Source of the DNA: Streptomyces sp. TRM68416
Lineage (GTDB): Bacteria > Actinomycetota > Actinomycetes > Streptomycetales > Streptomycetaceae
Direction: 5' to 3'
DNA length: 64,000 nt
Assembly: GCF_014596915.1 (NCBI RefSeq)
Contig: NZ_JACVWU010000018.1
Span: forward strand, 1-64,000
Position 1 is the first letter of the stretch. Each line of letters starts with the position of its first letter. Shown piece after piece: positions 25,478 through 34,290 of the stretch. Below the pieces are notes generated by a model that was not told the origin of the DNA, ran no database searches, and was given only the letters and a program-made list of their open reading frames with translations. The translations under genes were made by a program, and so were the position numbers.

Positions 25478-27769
25478 ATGGGATTCGGCTTCGGGCAGCG
25501 GCGTGGTGGGCAACTTCCGGTGGAGCTGACGAGTTTCGTCGGGCGGGCGGACGAACTCGATCTGATCCGGGCGGCGTTGGGGCGGTCGCGGCTGGTGACG
25601 CTGGTCGGTCCGGGGGGTGTCGGCAAGAGCCGAACGGCGTTGCGGGCGGCGGGACTTGCCGCGGAGCGGTTCGCGGACGGGGTGCGGCTGGTGGAGCTGT
25701 CCGCCCTGCACGACCCGGAGTTGATCCCGGCGACCCTGGCCGGGGTGCTGGAGCTGCCCGAGCAGTCCGGGATGAGCCCGCTGGACGCGGTCGTGGAACA
25801 CCTGCGCGACCGGCGGCTGCTGGTCGTCCTCGACACCTGCGAGCACCTCGTCGACGCGTGCGCGATGCTCTGCGACATCCTGCTGCGCGAGGCGGCCGGG
25901 CTGAGCGTGCTGGCCACCAGCCGCCAGCCGCTGGACGTGCCCGGCGAGCACTGCGTACCGATTCCGCCGCTGCCCGCCGAGGACGCCGTCGACCTGTTCG
26001 TGCAGCGGGCCGCCGCGGTGACCGGCAACGGCACCCTCACCCCCGCCGACCGCGAGCGCACGCTCGCCCTGGCCGACCGGCTCGACGGCATCCCGCTCGC
26101 CCTGGAGCTGGCCGCCGTACGGCTGCGCGCGGTGCCGCTCACGGAGCTGGTCGCCCGCCTCGACCGCCGCTTCGAGGTGCTCACAGGCGGCAGGCGCACC
26201 GCGCTCAGCCGGCACCAGACCCTGCGCACGGCGATCGGCTGGTCGCACGAACTGTGCACGCCGCAGGAGCGGTTGCTGTGGGCGCGGCTCTCGGTCTTCG
26301 CGGGGCCCTTCCGGCTGTCCACCGCCGAACAGGTCTGCGCAGACGCCGAGTTGACCCCCGAGCAGGTCGTCGAGGCACTGATCGGGCTGGTCGACAAGTC
26401 CGTCGTGCAGCGCATCGGCGAGGACGGCGGCCGCTACCGGCTGCTGGACACCATCCGCGAGTACGGCGCCGACATGCTCACCCGCACCGGCGGCGCCGAC
26501 GCCGTACGCCGTCGCCATTTCGCCTTCTACGAGGAGCTGGCCGGACGGTTCTGGGACGAGTTCGTCAGCCCCGCCCAGGTCCGGCTGCACCGGGCGGTCG
26601 GCGAGAACATCGCCGACATACGGGCCGCCCTGGAGTACGGTCTGGCCGCCGAGGACCTGGCGGCGGACGCGCTGTGGCTGGCCTCGCGGCTCATGCCGCA
26701 CTGGCGGGCGGCGGGCACCCTGTCCGAGGGCCGGTACTGGATCGACAAGGGCCTGGACCGCACCCCGCAGGACTGCCCCGAACGGGCCTGGGGGCTGTTC
26801 ATGACCGGCGAGAGCGGAGTGTGGACCGGCGACCTGGAGACAGCGCTGGAACGCTTCCCGCAGGCCCTCGAGGTGGCCCGGCGGGCCGGTGAGGGCCGGG
26901 TGGAGCTGTTCGCCGAGGCCTACCTGGGCGCCCTGTCGGCGCTCGGCGGGGACGTGGAGGCGGGCTTGGCCGCCTTCGAGGAGTCCCGCGCCCGCATCCT
27001 CGCCACCGGTGATCTCCTCGGTATCGGCGTCGTCCACTACGAGGGCGCCCTGCTGCGGGCCGTGCTCGGCGACACCGACGGCGCCGTCGACCTGTGCCGC
27101 GCCGGGCTCGCCCACCTGGAGGGCACCGGCGACCGCCAGCTGTACGGCTCCACCCTCGCCGCGCAGGGCGTCGTCCTGGCGCTCACCGGGCGGTACGAGG
27201 AGTCGGCGGATCTGCTGCGCCGCGGCCTGGAGGCCGCCAGCGAGATCGGCGAGGTCCTGGTGGCCGCCCTCGCCTGCCTGGGCCTGGCCTGGCACGCGGC
27301 CCGGCAGGAGCGGTACGTGCGGGCCTGCTGGCTGCTGGGCTACGCCGAGCACGCGCGGCGGCTGAGCGGTGACCCGGTGACGCTGCTGCCACGGCTGCTG
27401 GAGGAGCAGGAGGCGGTGCGCGAGGAGGTCCGCGCCGCGCTGGGCGCCGAGGAGTTCGAGCGCTGGCGGGAGCGGGGCGCCCGGATGTCGGGACGCCAGG
27501 TCCTGGACGCCGTACGGGCGGATACCGACGAACTGCCGGGCGAACCGGAGGAGCGGCGGTCGCGGGCGGCGGCCGGGGGGCGGGCGCTCACCGACGTACT
27601 GACCCGGCGCGAGTGCGAGGTCGCCGCGCTGGTGGCGCGCGGGCTGTCCAACCGGGAGATCGCCGAACGCCTGGTCATCTCCAAGCGCACGGTCGACGCG
27701 CACGTCGAGCACATCCTCGCCAAGCTCGGCATCACCTCGCGCACGGAGATCCCGGCGGTGCGTACGTAG
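25478..27769 (+). CDS. Large ATP-binding LuxR-family regulator
   Basis: 763 residues from ATG 25478; GTG 25442 or 25445 could add 11-12 residues. Order of domains: a STAND-type NTPase with Walker A (GPGGVGKSR, about residue 50) and Walker B-like LLVVLDTCEHL, then winged-helix and TPR-like helices (about 330-650), and a C-terminal LuxR helix-turn-helix (LTRRECEVAALVARGLSNREIAERLVISKRTVDAHVEHILAKL). Such proteins are signal-integrating activators in Streptomyces, often of secondary metabolism or transport genes. No cognate cluster is adjacent. A TTGACT box at 25424 may belong to its promoter. Confidence 0.9.
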   Translation: MGFGFGQRRGGQLPVELTSFVGRADELDLIRAALGRSRLVTLVGPGGVGKSRTALRAAGLAAERFADGVRLVELSALHDPELIPATLAGVLELPEQSGMSPLDAVVEHLRDRRLLVVLDTCEHLVDACAMLCDILLREAAGLSVLATSRQPLDVPGEHCVPIPPLPAEDAVDLFVQRAAAVTGNGTLTPADRERTLALADRLDGIPLALELAAVRLRAVPLTELVARLDRRFEVLTGGRRTALSRHQTLRTAIGWSHELCTPQERLLWARLSVFAGPFRLSTAEQVCADAELTPEQVVEALIGLVDKSVVQRIGEDGGRYRLLDTIREYGADMLTRTGGADAVRRRHFAFYEELAGRFWDEFVSPAQVRLHRAVGENIADIRAALEYGLAAEDLAADALWLASRLMPHWRAAGTLSEGRYWIDKGLDRTPQDCPERAWGLFMTGESGVWTGDLETALERFPQALEVARRAGEGRVELFAEAYLGALSALGGDVEAGLAAFEESRARILATGDLLGIGVVHYEGALLRAVLGDTDGAVDLCRAGLAHLEGTGDRQLYGSTLAAQGVVLALTGRYEESADLLRRGLEAASEIGEVLVAALACLGLAWHAARQERYVRACWLLGYAEHARRLSGDPVTLLPRLLEEQEAVREEVRAALGAEEFERWRERGARMSGRQVLDAVRADTDELPGEPEERRSRAAAGGRALTDVLTRRECEVAALVARGLSNREIAERLVISKRTVDAHVEHILAKLGITSRTEIPAVRT

Positions 27770-27958
27770 GTATCCGGGGGCCGGGGGATTAGGTGTACCG
27801 ATCTTCACCGGAATGTGCCGGAGCACCCCCCGGGGCACGCCAAGCTGGAGGTGCCGCCGGGGGGCGGAGGTGCGGGTCGCCGGCAGTGCTGGTCAACCCC
27901 ACGGCTGTCATGGCAAAGGCGCCCGGCACACACCTCCCCGGCGGCGACACCCCCGAGC

Positions 27959-27988
27959 GGGGCTGCCCCTGGTCGGCGGGGCAGCCCC
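27959..27988. terminator. Bidirectional terminator
   Basis: A perfect 11-bp stem, GGGGCTGCCCC (27959-27969) with GGGGCAGCCCC (27978-27988), separates the LuxR gene from the convergent small membrane gene. The remaining 190 bp of this gap (27770-27958) show no convincing gene or riboswitch. Confidence 0.8.
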
Positions 27989-28013
27989 GTAGGGCCATCG
28001 CCGCTGATCGCCG

Positions 28014-28391
28014 CTAGACGTGGCCGAGGCCGCCGCTGCCGAAGGACCCGCTGGATCCGGGCAGCCAGCGCCTTCGGCGCTGGTCCTTCCCCGTTCTGCT
28101 TCCGGAGTGGTGGAGCTGGTAGGGCATGAGCCGCTCGCGGCCCTCGGCGTGCGGGACCTCGTCCGGCTCGCGCATCTCCCTGATCTCGTGGACCGCACCG
28201 CCCGCGGGCAGCTTCGGCTGCTCCTCCGGGCTGGGGTGCGGCAGCTCCCGGTCCATGACCCGCATGCCGAACCGCACGGCCCACACCAGGGCGCCGGCGA
28301 TGAACAGGCCACCTGTGAAGGCGGCGATCACGTTGAGTACCTCACTCGACGTGGCCGCTTGAGCCGCTGCTACAAACGTCGTCGTACTCAT
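28014..28391 (-). CDS. Single-pass membrane protein (DUF6479-like)
   Basis: 125 residues from ATG 28391; the upstream region is AT-rich. One membrane segment (VLNVIAAFTGGLFIAGALVWAVRFG, residues 18-42) is followed by a cytoplasmic, charged tail (RVMDRELPHPSPEEQPKLP, EIREMREPDEVPHAEGRERLMPYQLH) and a Gly/Ser end. The shape and the conserved DRELP...PEEQP region match a small actinobacterial family that I recall as DUF6479. Function unknown. Confidence 0.75.
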   Translation of the reverse strand: MSTTTFVAAAQAATSSEVLNVIAAFTGGLFIAGALVWAVRFGMRVMDRELPHPSPEEQPKLPAGGAVHEIREMREPDEVPHAEGRERLMPYQLHHSGSRTGKDQRRRRWLPGSSGSFGSGGLGHV

Positions 28392-28569
28392 GTCCCAATT
28401 ATCTCAGAATCGCCAGAATAAGCGCCTCCTGCGGCGGGTGCGGCGACCTCTCTCAGCGGGAGGGGTGGGGCTGCCTCTCCTCCGCCAGGGCCACGGTCGC
28501 CCCGACCGCCGCCCCGAGGAGGGCGGCGATCAGGGTGGCGTGGCGCAGGGGCGGCGGGGTGGCTCGGGG

Positions 28570-29895
28570 TTACGGCTGGATCGGCATGGTCCAGCAGTTG
28601 GAGCGGGCGGGCTCGCCCTTCAGGCGGTCGGTCAGCCAGGAGACGGCGGCGCTCTGGTCGGCGAGGAGGGGGGTGGCGTGGTTGAGGAGGCCGCTGCCGG
28701 TGGGAGGCAGGAGGACGGCGTCGTACGTGACGTTCGCGCCCTTGGCGCACCAGTCGACGGCGAGGCGGCGGGACTGGGCGTGCGGGACGAGGTTGTCGCT
28801 GACGCTGGTCGCCACGCGGACCGGTCCGGACGGCTTGAGCCTGCCGATGCGCTGGGCGTCCAGGAACGAGGTCAGGGCGGGTGTCGCGGCGATGATGTCG
28901 CTGACGGTCCGGCCGTCGGTGGTCCACGCGGTGCTCTTGGCCCTGTTGTACTTGAAGATCGCGTCGCCGACGCACATGGTCGACAGGTCGGCGAGCGCGG
29001 CCTTGCCGGTGGCGTTGAGGTGGGCGTCGGCGATGGGCTTCAGGGACGGGTCGGACTGCAGGAAGCCGTTGATCGACCAGCCCAGGGCGCCCGCCAGGTC
29101 GCTGCCGTCGATGGCCCGGGTGACCTCGGTCAGGTCGGCGGGGGGTGCTCCGGCGTACGTTCCGGCGAGGTTGACGTCGGGGGCGTAGGACGGCTGGAGT
29201 TCGGCGGCGGCGGCGCTGGCCCCGCCGCCCTGGCTGTAGCCGAAGAGGCCGACGCGGGAGGCGGCGGTGATCGTGGCCCCCTCCACCGAGCGGGCGGCAC
29301 GGGCGGCGTCGAGCAGGGCGTGCGCCTCGTCGACGCGGTTGACGTAGGTGTGCAGCCGGTCGGTCGCGCCGAGGCCCGCGTAGTCGGTGACGACGACCGC
29401 GGCGCCCTTGCCGAGGAGCCGGTAGACGGCCAGGTCCTCGTAACCGACGGAGACGGTCTCGCCGTTGAACCGGAACGGGTGCTCCAGGCCGAGCGAGGCG
29501 GCGCACTGGTCGCCCTGCCCCAGGGTGCCGGGCGCGAGCACGACCAGTGGGCGGGGGCCGCCGCCCTTCCAGGCCGCGGTCGGCTCGATGTAGGCGCCGG
29601 TGACGGCGACGGGCTTGCCGTTCGAGTCCGTCGACTTGTACATCAGCCGGGTCGCCCTGCCCGGGAGCGGCCCGTTCAGGCTGGGCAGGCTGAGGGCGAG
29701 CCTGAGCGGCTCGGTGCGTACGAGCGTGCCGTCGGCGGCGGGCAGGGTGGCGGGCGGGTTGTAGAAGGCCGGGATGGTGACGCCTCGGGACACCACCTCG
29801 TCGGCCGCCGTGGCGGCGGTGCCGGTGACGGCCTGGGTGGCCAGGCAGGCGGCAGCGGCGACCGCTGCGGCCAGGAGCCGTCTGCGTACGGGCAT
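28570..29895 (-). CDS. Secreted LIP-family triacylglycerol lipase
   Basis: 441 residues from ATG 29895, preceded by AGGAGG. The signal peptide ends near ATA-AD (residue about 31). The alpha/beta hydrolase carries the nucleophile Ser in GYSQGG, with candidate Asp in SVSDNLVPH and His in LLNHATPLL. Several Cys (DQCAAS, TMCVG, DWCAK, SNCW) are typical of the fungal/actinobacterial LIP secretory lipase family (PF03583). Expected to hydrolyse lipids outside the cell. It has its own promoter with an inverted repeat 104-139 bp upstream. Confidence 0.9.
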   Translation of the reverse strand: MPVRRRLLAAAVAAAACLATQAVTGTAATAADEVVSRGVTIPAFYNPPATLPAADGTLVRTEPLRLALSLPSLNGPLPGRATRLMYKSTDSNGKPVAVTGAYIEPTAAWKGGGPRPLVVLAPGTLGQGDQCAASLGLEHPFRFNGETVSVGYEDLAVYRLLGKGAAVVVTDYAGLGATDRLHTYVNRVDEAHALLDAARAARSVEGATITAASRVGLFGYSQGGGASAAAAELQPSYAPDVNLAGTYAGAPPADLTEVTRAIDGSDLAGALGWSINGFLQSDPSLKPIADAHLNATGKAALADLSTMCVGDAIFKYNRAKSTAWTTDGRTVSDIIAATPALTSFLDAQRIGRLKPSGPVRVATSVSDNLVPHAQSRRLAVDWCAKGANVTYDAVLLPPTGSGLLNHATPLLADQSAAVSWLTDRLKGEPARSNCWTMPIQP

Positions 29896-29998
29896 GGCGA
29901 ACCTCCTGTGGAGCGGCGGGCAGGAAGGTGCTCGGGCGCGCTGTGTCGTCCCGACAGCGCGCCTGCGCCACAAGGGATGTGGCTCGCCAGGGACCGTA

Positions 29999-30034
29999 CC
30001 TACCGGGGGGTTACCCGGGGTACTGGCCGGTAGG
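29999..30034. promoter_or_regulatory. Inverted repeat upstream of the lipase gene
   Basis: CCTACCGG (29999-30006) and CCGGTAGG (30027-30034) are perfect inverted 8-mers. Between and beside them lie further TACC/GGTA motifs (GGTTACCCGGGGTA, GGTTACGG, TCGGTAA). The gap is AT-richer than its surroundings and holds the lipase promoter, so this is a candidate repressor site. Confidence 0.45.
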
Positions 30035-30093
30035 TTACGGTTCGGTAATTTGACTCAGTGTCTAATGAGGGGCGCTTCGCCCGGCTTGATCCG

Positions 30094-31002
30094 TCACACA
30101 CCGCGCATACGGGCCCGCCTCCGGGAGGCCCGCGCGAGGACCCCGACCAGCAGCGCGAGATCGGCCGCGCCCGCCGGGTCGTCGGCGTACCGGGTGGTCT
30201 GCAACGGGCCCACCTCGTCCAGTACGACACCCTCCCGGGCCAGCACGAAGGTGAGGGCGAGCAGGGCGGAACGGGCGTTGCCGTCGGCGAAGGGGTGGAA
30301 GAACGCCACGTCCAGATAGGTCCGCGCGGCCCGCGACGCGAGCGGTATGCCCGGTTCCGCGCTGCTCTCCAGGCAGCGGGCGAAGTCCGAGGCGGTCTCC
30401 GCCGTCAGCCCGTACCGCTCCCGCCCGCCCTTCGCGTAGGCGTCCCCCGTCCGGAACGGCACCGCCCCCGTCCCCAGGACCATGCCCTGCCAGCGGGCCA
30501 GCGTGGTGAACGTCAGCGGCCTGCGCGCGGCGGCATCGACGCGTACGAGGGCGTAGGCGTCCCGCAGCCGCCCGGCCCGCTCCGGATCCCGCCGCCGCAC
30601 CGGCCCCTCGCACCAGGCCACGAACCCGTCCACGACCGGCGCCATGTCCCTGGCCCGGGCCCGGGACATGGCCCCGACGCCAACTCCGGCCCCGACGCCG
30701 GCCTCGGCCCCCGCCCCGACGCCGGGCTCGGCCCCCGCCCCGACGCCGGGCTCGGCCCCCGCCCCGACGCCGGGCTCGGCTCCGGCTCCGGCCTCAACTC
30801 CGGCCCCGACGCCGGCCCCGGCCCCCGCCCCGACGCCGGCCCCGGCTCCGGCCTCAACGCCGGCTCCGGCCCCGGCCTCAACGCCGGCCCCGGCCCCGGC
30901 CTCAACGCCGGCCCCGGCCCCGGCCCCGACCCCCGCCCACCCGACCCGCTCCCTGACCTCGCACCAGACGGCCAGCGAGTCCTCCGCCTCAACCGTGGTC
31001 AT
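30094..31002 (-). CDS. Fic/Doc-type protein with a Gly/Ala/Val-rich repeat insertion
   Basis: 302 residues from ATG 31002 (GGAGGCGCCGC upstream). A short start (MTTVEAEDSLAVWCEVRERVGW) is followed by about 90 residues of Gly/Ala/Val/Glu repeats (units such as EPGVGAGA and GVEAGAGA). The Fic domain then runs from about residue 112, with the motif HPFADGNARS (canonical HPFxxGNGR, so the second Gly is Ala). Fic enzymes usually transfer AMP to protein hydroxyls; the catalytic His is present. The repeat splits the N-terminal helix (AVWCEVRERV) from a similar one (GFVAWCEGPV). It follows a gene of unknown function, probably in one operon. Confidence 0.8.
   Translation of the reverse strand: MTTVEAEDSLAVWCEVRERVGWAGVGAGAGAGVEAGAGAGVEAGAGAGVEAGAGAGVGAGAGAGVGAGVEAGAGAEPGVGAGAEPGVGAGAEPGVGAGAEAGVGAGVGVGAMSRARARDMAPVVDGFVAWCEGPVRRRDPERAGRLRDAYALVRVDAAARRPLTFTTLARWQGMVLGTGAVPFRTGDAYAKGGRERYGLTAETASDFARCLESSAEPGIPLASRAARTYLDVAFFHPFADGNARSALLALTFVLAREGVVLDEVGPLQTTRYADDPAGAADLALLVGVLARASRRRARMRGV
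30707..30778 (-). repeat. Perfect 24-bp tandem repeat (3 copies) in the Fic gene
   Basis: Three identical 24-bp units (30707-30730, 30731-30754, 30755-30778), each encoding the eight residues EPGVGAGA, form the core of a wider imperfect repeat region (about 30672-30942) with 24-bp units for GVEAGAGA. All are in frame, so copy number change would alter protein length without a frameshift. Confidence 0.9.
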
Positions 31003-31048
31003 GCGGCGCCTCCGTGGCCGGTGAGTTCTCCGCTTCAACTGCGGTCAT
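30989..31048 (-). other. Short overlapping frame created by a 46-bp tandem duplication
   Basis: ATG 31048, with GGAGGAAC upstream, opens a 19-codon frame (MTAVEAENSPATEAPHDHG) that overlaps the end of the upstream gene and the start of the Fic gene. The segment around it (about 31013-31057) is a near copy of the Fic start region shifted by 46 bp. It may serve translational coupling, or it may be a duplicated, decayed start. Confidence 0.4.
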
Positions 31049-31763
31049 GCAGTTCCTCCAAGTCGCTGTGTTCCCGGTGGTCGCGGTACGGCAGCCGTCC
31101 CGTCAGCGCGACCGCCAGCCGCTCGCCCACGGTGTCGACGACGGCGGGCTTCGGGGTGGTCCAGCTGGCGAAGCGACCGCCGACGGCGTCCAGGACCGCC
31201 GCCGCGGCCTCGGTGTCGTTCATGCCGGTCGACATGAGGAACCAAAACAGCGTCACCTTGCACAGCCCGTACCACCCGCACTCCGCGTTCGTACGGTCCA
31301 CGACCAGGGTCACCAGCCGCACCGCGGCCCGCTCGACGTGCCAACTGCGTGCCTCGGCGTCGGCGTCCGGCGGGGGCGCCAACTCGGCGAAGCGGTCCGC
31401 GAGTTCCTCCAGCCACTCCCGCCACTCCAGCAGCGCCGCCACGGCCCGCGCGGTGGTCTCGTCCGGCGTGGTGACGGAGTGCGGGGCACAGCACCAGCTC
31501 CAGACGATCCCACCGCCGCCGCCCTCGCCCACGCCCCACCGCCAGTGCCGGGCCCACAGCCCGTACCGCCCGACGAAGAGGGCGTTCAGCAGTGCCTCGC
31601 TGCGGTACTGGACCTCCCGCGGCTCCTGGCCCGGGTACCGGACCGGCAGGACTTCCTTGGCCAGCAGGAGGACTTGGGCCTTCTCGTCCTCGTCCCACTC
31701 GAAGGAATTCCGGGCCGGGTCGACCTGGTCCCAGGTCAGTATGTAATCGAGCCAGTTCTGCAC
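31035..31763 (-). CDS. Uncharacterised protein upstream of the Fic gene
   Basis: About 242 residues from GTG 31763; an alternative start at 31820 would add a very basic leader. It begins MQNWLDYILTWDQVDPARNSFEWDEDEKAQVLLLAKEVLP. The middle is rich in Trp (RYGLWARHWRWGVGEGGGGG), and long helices follow (AVAALLEWREWLEELADRFAEL, VERAAVRLVTLVVDRTNAE). I recognise no enzymatic motif. The gene ends 33 bp upstream of the Fic start on the same strand, which suggests a functional pair; the partner could be an inhibitor or a substrate, but no known antitoxin motif was seen. Confidence 0.7.
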   Translation of the reverse strand: MQNWLDYILTWDQVDPARNSFEWDEDEKAQVLLLAKEVLPVRYPGQEPREVQYRSEALLNALFVGRYGLWARHWRWGVGEGGGGGIVWSWCCAPHSVTTPDETTARAVAALLEWREWLEELADRFAELAPPPDADAEARSWHVERAAVRLVTLVVDRTNAECGWYGLCKVTLFWFLMSTGMNDTEAAAAVLDAVGGRFASWTTPKPAVVDTVGERLAVALTGRLPYRDHREHSDLEELHDRS

Positions 31764-31994
31764 CGGCCCATTCTTCCGTCGCGTCGACCGGCTCCGCCTC
31801 CGATTTAAGCGACAGGCCATGGGGATGAGGGGATGGCCGGCGCCTAGTCCCCGAGGCGGATTCGCCGCCCCCCGCGTACTGCGTTCTCAGTACGGGAGAG
31901 TGTCGGCAGCCGGACGACGACAGGACGGGGGTGGCGCGGAGAGCCTTGGGGGACGTTCGGTATCCGGCCGACCTTCCCGTGGAGACCTCCTGCC

Positions 31995-34196
31995 GTGGCT
32001 GATTTCCTTTATCGACTGGGCCGTCTGGCCTTCCGACGACGCTGGTACGTCGCCCTGGTCTGGGCGGCCGTCCTGGCCGCCGTGGGACTGGGGGCGGCCA
32101 AGGCGCCGGGCGCCGCCGACGAGGAGTTCTCGATGCCCGGCATCGAGTCGCAGAAGGCGTTCGACCTGCTGGAGGAGCGGTTCCCGGGGACCACCGCCGA
32201 CGGCGCGACCGCACGCGTCGTGTTCGTCGCACCCGGCGGCGAGAAGGTCACCGCGGCCGAGAACAAGGCGGCCGTGGAGGCGGCGGTCGCCGAGCTCGGC
32301 GACGGCTCGCAGGTCGCGAGCGCCAGCGACCCCTTCACCTCGGGCGCGGTCAGCCAGGACGGCACGACGGCCTACGCGACCGTCACCTACCAGGTCACCC
32401 CGACCGACCTCACCGACGCCAGCCGTACGCACCTGGAGGACGCCCTCCACCAGGCGCAGGAGTCCGGGCTGACCGTCGAGGCCGGCGGCGACGCCGTCAG
32501 CGAGGAGGGCGGCGCGGGCGGCGCGGCCGAGGTGATCGGCGTCGCCATAGCCGCCGTCGTCCTGCTGGTGACCTTCGGCTCGCTGGCCGCCGCCGGGCTG
32601 CCGCTGCTCACCGCGCTCATCGGCGTCGGCGTGAGCATGGCCACGATCCTGGCGCTGGCCAGCACGCTCGGCCTGTCCACCACCACCGGCACGCTGGCCA
32701 TGATGCTGGGCCTCGCGGTCGGCATCGACTACGCGCTGTTCGTCGTCTCGCGCTACCGCGAGGAACGGGCCAGAGGGCTGGCCCCCCACGACGCCGTCGC
32801 CCTCGCCACCGGCACGGCCGGCTCGGCGGTCGTCTTCGCCGGCCTGACCGTCGTCATCGCGCTGGCCGGTCTGTCGGTGGTCGGCATCCCGATGCTCACC
32901 AAGATGGGCCTGGCCGCCGCGGGCGCGGTCGTGGTCGCCGTACTGATCGCGCTGACGCTGGTCCCGGCCCTGCTCGGCTTCTGGCCGAACGCCGTGCTCT
33001 CGCGCAAGGCCCGCCGCACCGGCCGTACCGAGGACACCGCCCAGGACAACGGCGGCACCCGCTGGGCCCGGTTCGTGCTGCGCCGCCCCCTGCCCGTGCT
33101 GCTGCTCGGCGTGGTGGGGCTCGGGGCGCTCGCTGTGCCGATGACGGACCTCCAGCTGGGCATGCCCGGCGACGAGGCGAAGTCCACCTCCACCACCGAG
33201 CGGCGGGCCTACGACGCGCTCGCCGAGGGCTTCGGGCCCGGCTTCAACGGACCGCTGACCGTCGTCGTGGACGCGCAGGGCGCCGGGGACCCGCAGACCG
33301 CCGTGGAGGGCGTCGCCAAGGAGATCGGGGGGACGGACGGGGTCGTCTCCGTCTCGCCCGCCCGCTTCAACGAGGCCGGTGACACCGCCGTCCTCGCCGT
33401 CGTGCCGGCCACCGCGCCGACCGACGAGAAGACCAAGGAGCTGGTGTCGACGATCCGCGGCGAGCGGCCCGCCGTCGAGTCCGGCACCGGGGCGACCTTC
33501 GAGGTCACCGGCACCACCGCGCTCAACATCGACATCTCCGACAAGGTGCAGTCCGCGCTGGTGCCGTACCTGGTCGTCGTGGTCGGCCTCGCCGTGATCC
33601 TGCTGCTGGTGGTCTTCCGGTCCGTCCTCGTCCCGCTCAAGGCGGCCCTCGGCTTCCTCCTGTCGGTGCTCGCGGCCCTCGGCGCGGTCGTCGTGGTCTT
33701 CCAGCAGGGCCACGGCGCGGAGCTGTTCGGCGTCGACCAGACCGGCCCGATCATGAGCCTGATGCCGATCTTCCTGGTGGGCATCGTCTTCGGACTCGCC
33801 ATGGACTACGAGGTCTTCCTCGTCTCCCGGATGCGCGAGGCCTACGTCCACGGCGAGAGCCCCGCCCAGGCGGTGACCTCCGGCTTCCGCCACAGCGCCC
33901 GGGTCGTGGTCGCCGCCGCGCTGATCATGATCGCGGTGTTCGCCGGGTTCATCGGCGAGAGCGACTCGATGATCAAGATGATCGGCTTCGGGCTCGCCTC
34001 CGCGGTCCTCCTCGACGCCTTCGTCGTCCGCATGGCGATCGTCCCCGCGGTCCTCGCCCTCCTTGGCGACCGGGCCTGGTGGCTGCCGGCGTGGCTGGAC
34101 CGGATCCTGCCCCGGGTCGACGTCGAGGGCGAGGGCCTCTCCCGCCCGGCGCCGACGCACGACGCGCCCGCCGAGAAGGAGGTGGCGCGGGCCTGA
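31995..34196 (+). CDS. MMPL/RND-family membrane transporter
   Basis: 733 residues from GTG 31995, GGAG upstream. Twelve membrane segments fall in two repeats, each with a periplasmic-type loop after the first helix (residues about 40-180 and 390-520). The RND/MMPL signatures are GLAVGIDYALFVVSRYREE in repeat one and GIVFGLAMDYEVFLVSRMREAY in repeat two, with proton-relay Asp-Tyr pairs. It probably exports lipids or hydrophobic compounds, driven by the proton gradient. The two-component system that follows on the same strand (94 bp later) is likely its regulator. Confidence 0.95.
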   Translation: MADFLYRLGRLAFRRRWYVALVWAAVLAAVGLGAAKAPGAADEEFSMPGIESQKAFDLLEERFPGTTADGATARVVFVAPGGEKVTAAENKAAVEAAVAELGDGSQVASASDPFTSGAVSQDGTTAYATVTYQVTPTDLTDASRTHLEDALHQAQESGLTVEAGGDAVSEEGGAGGAAEVIGVAIAAVVLLVTFGSLAAAGLPLLTALIGVGVSMATILALASTLGLSTTTGTLAMMLGLAVGIDYALFVVSRYREERARGLAPHDAVALATGTAGSAVVFAGLTVVIALAGLSVVGIPMLTKMGLAAAGAVVVAVLIALTLVPALLGFWPNAVLSRKARRTGRTEDTAQDNGGTRWARFVLRRPLPVLLLGVVGLGALAVPMTDLQLGMPGDEAKSTSTTERRAYDALAEGFGPGFNGPLTVVVDAQGAGDPQTAVEGVAKEIGGTDGVVSVSPARFNEAGDTAVLAVVPATAPTDEKTKELVSTIRGERPAVESGTGATFEVTGTTALNIDISDKVQSALVPYLVVVVGLAVILLLVVFRSVLVPLKAALGFLLSVLAALGAVVVVFQQGHGAELFGVDQTGPIMSLMPIFLVGIVFGLAMDYEVFLVSRMREAYVHGESPAQAVTSGFRHSARVVVAAALIMIAVFAGFIGESDSMIKMIGFGLASAVLLDAFVVRMAIVPAVLALLGDRAWWLPAWLDRILPRVDVEGEGLSRPAPTHDAPAEKEVARA

Positions 34197-34290
34197 GCCG
34201 ACGGCAGGGGCCGCCCGCGCGCAGGACCCGGGCGGCCCCTCGCCGACCCGTCGTCCACCATGGACAGCAGCCCCCGACCGAGAGAACACG

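Noticed and set aside
25106..27838. 910-codon minus-strand frame opposite the LuxR-type regulator
   Set aside because: Antisense shadow with no domain; the plus frame has clear NTPase and LuxR motifs.
27770..27958. Riboswitch or small gene after the LuxR-type regulator
   Set aside because: No known aptamer core was recognisable, and the short frames lack ribosome binding sites; only the terminator is supported.
28434..28569. Hydrophobic peptide in frame after the lipase stop codon
   Set aside because: It would need stop-codon read-through or a CTG start; no ribosome binding site. Kept only as a curiosity.
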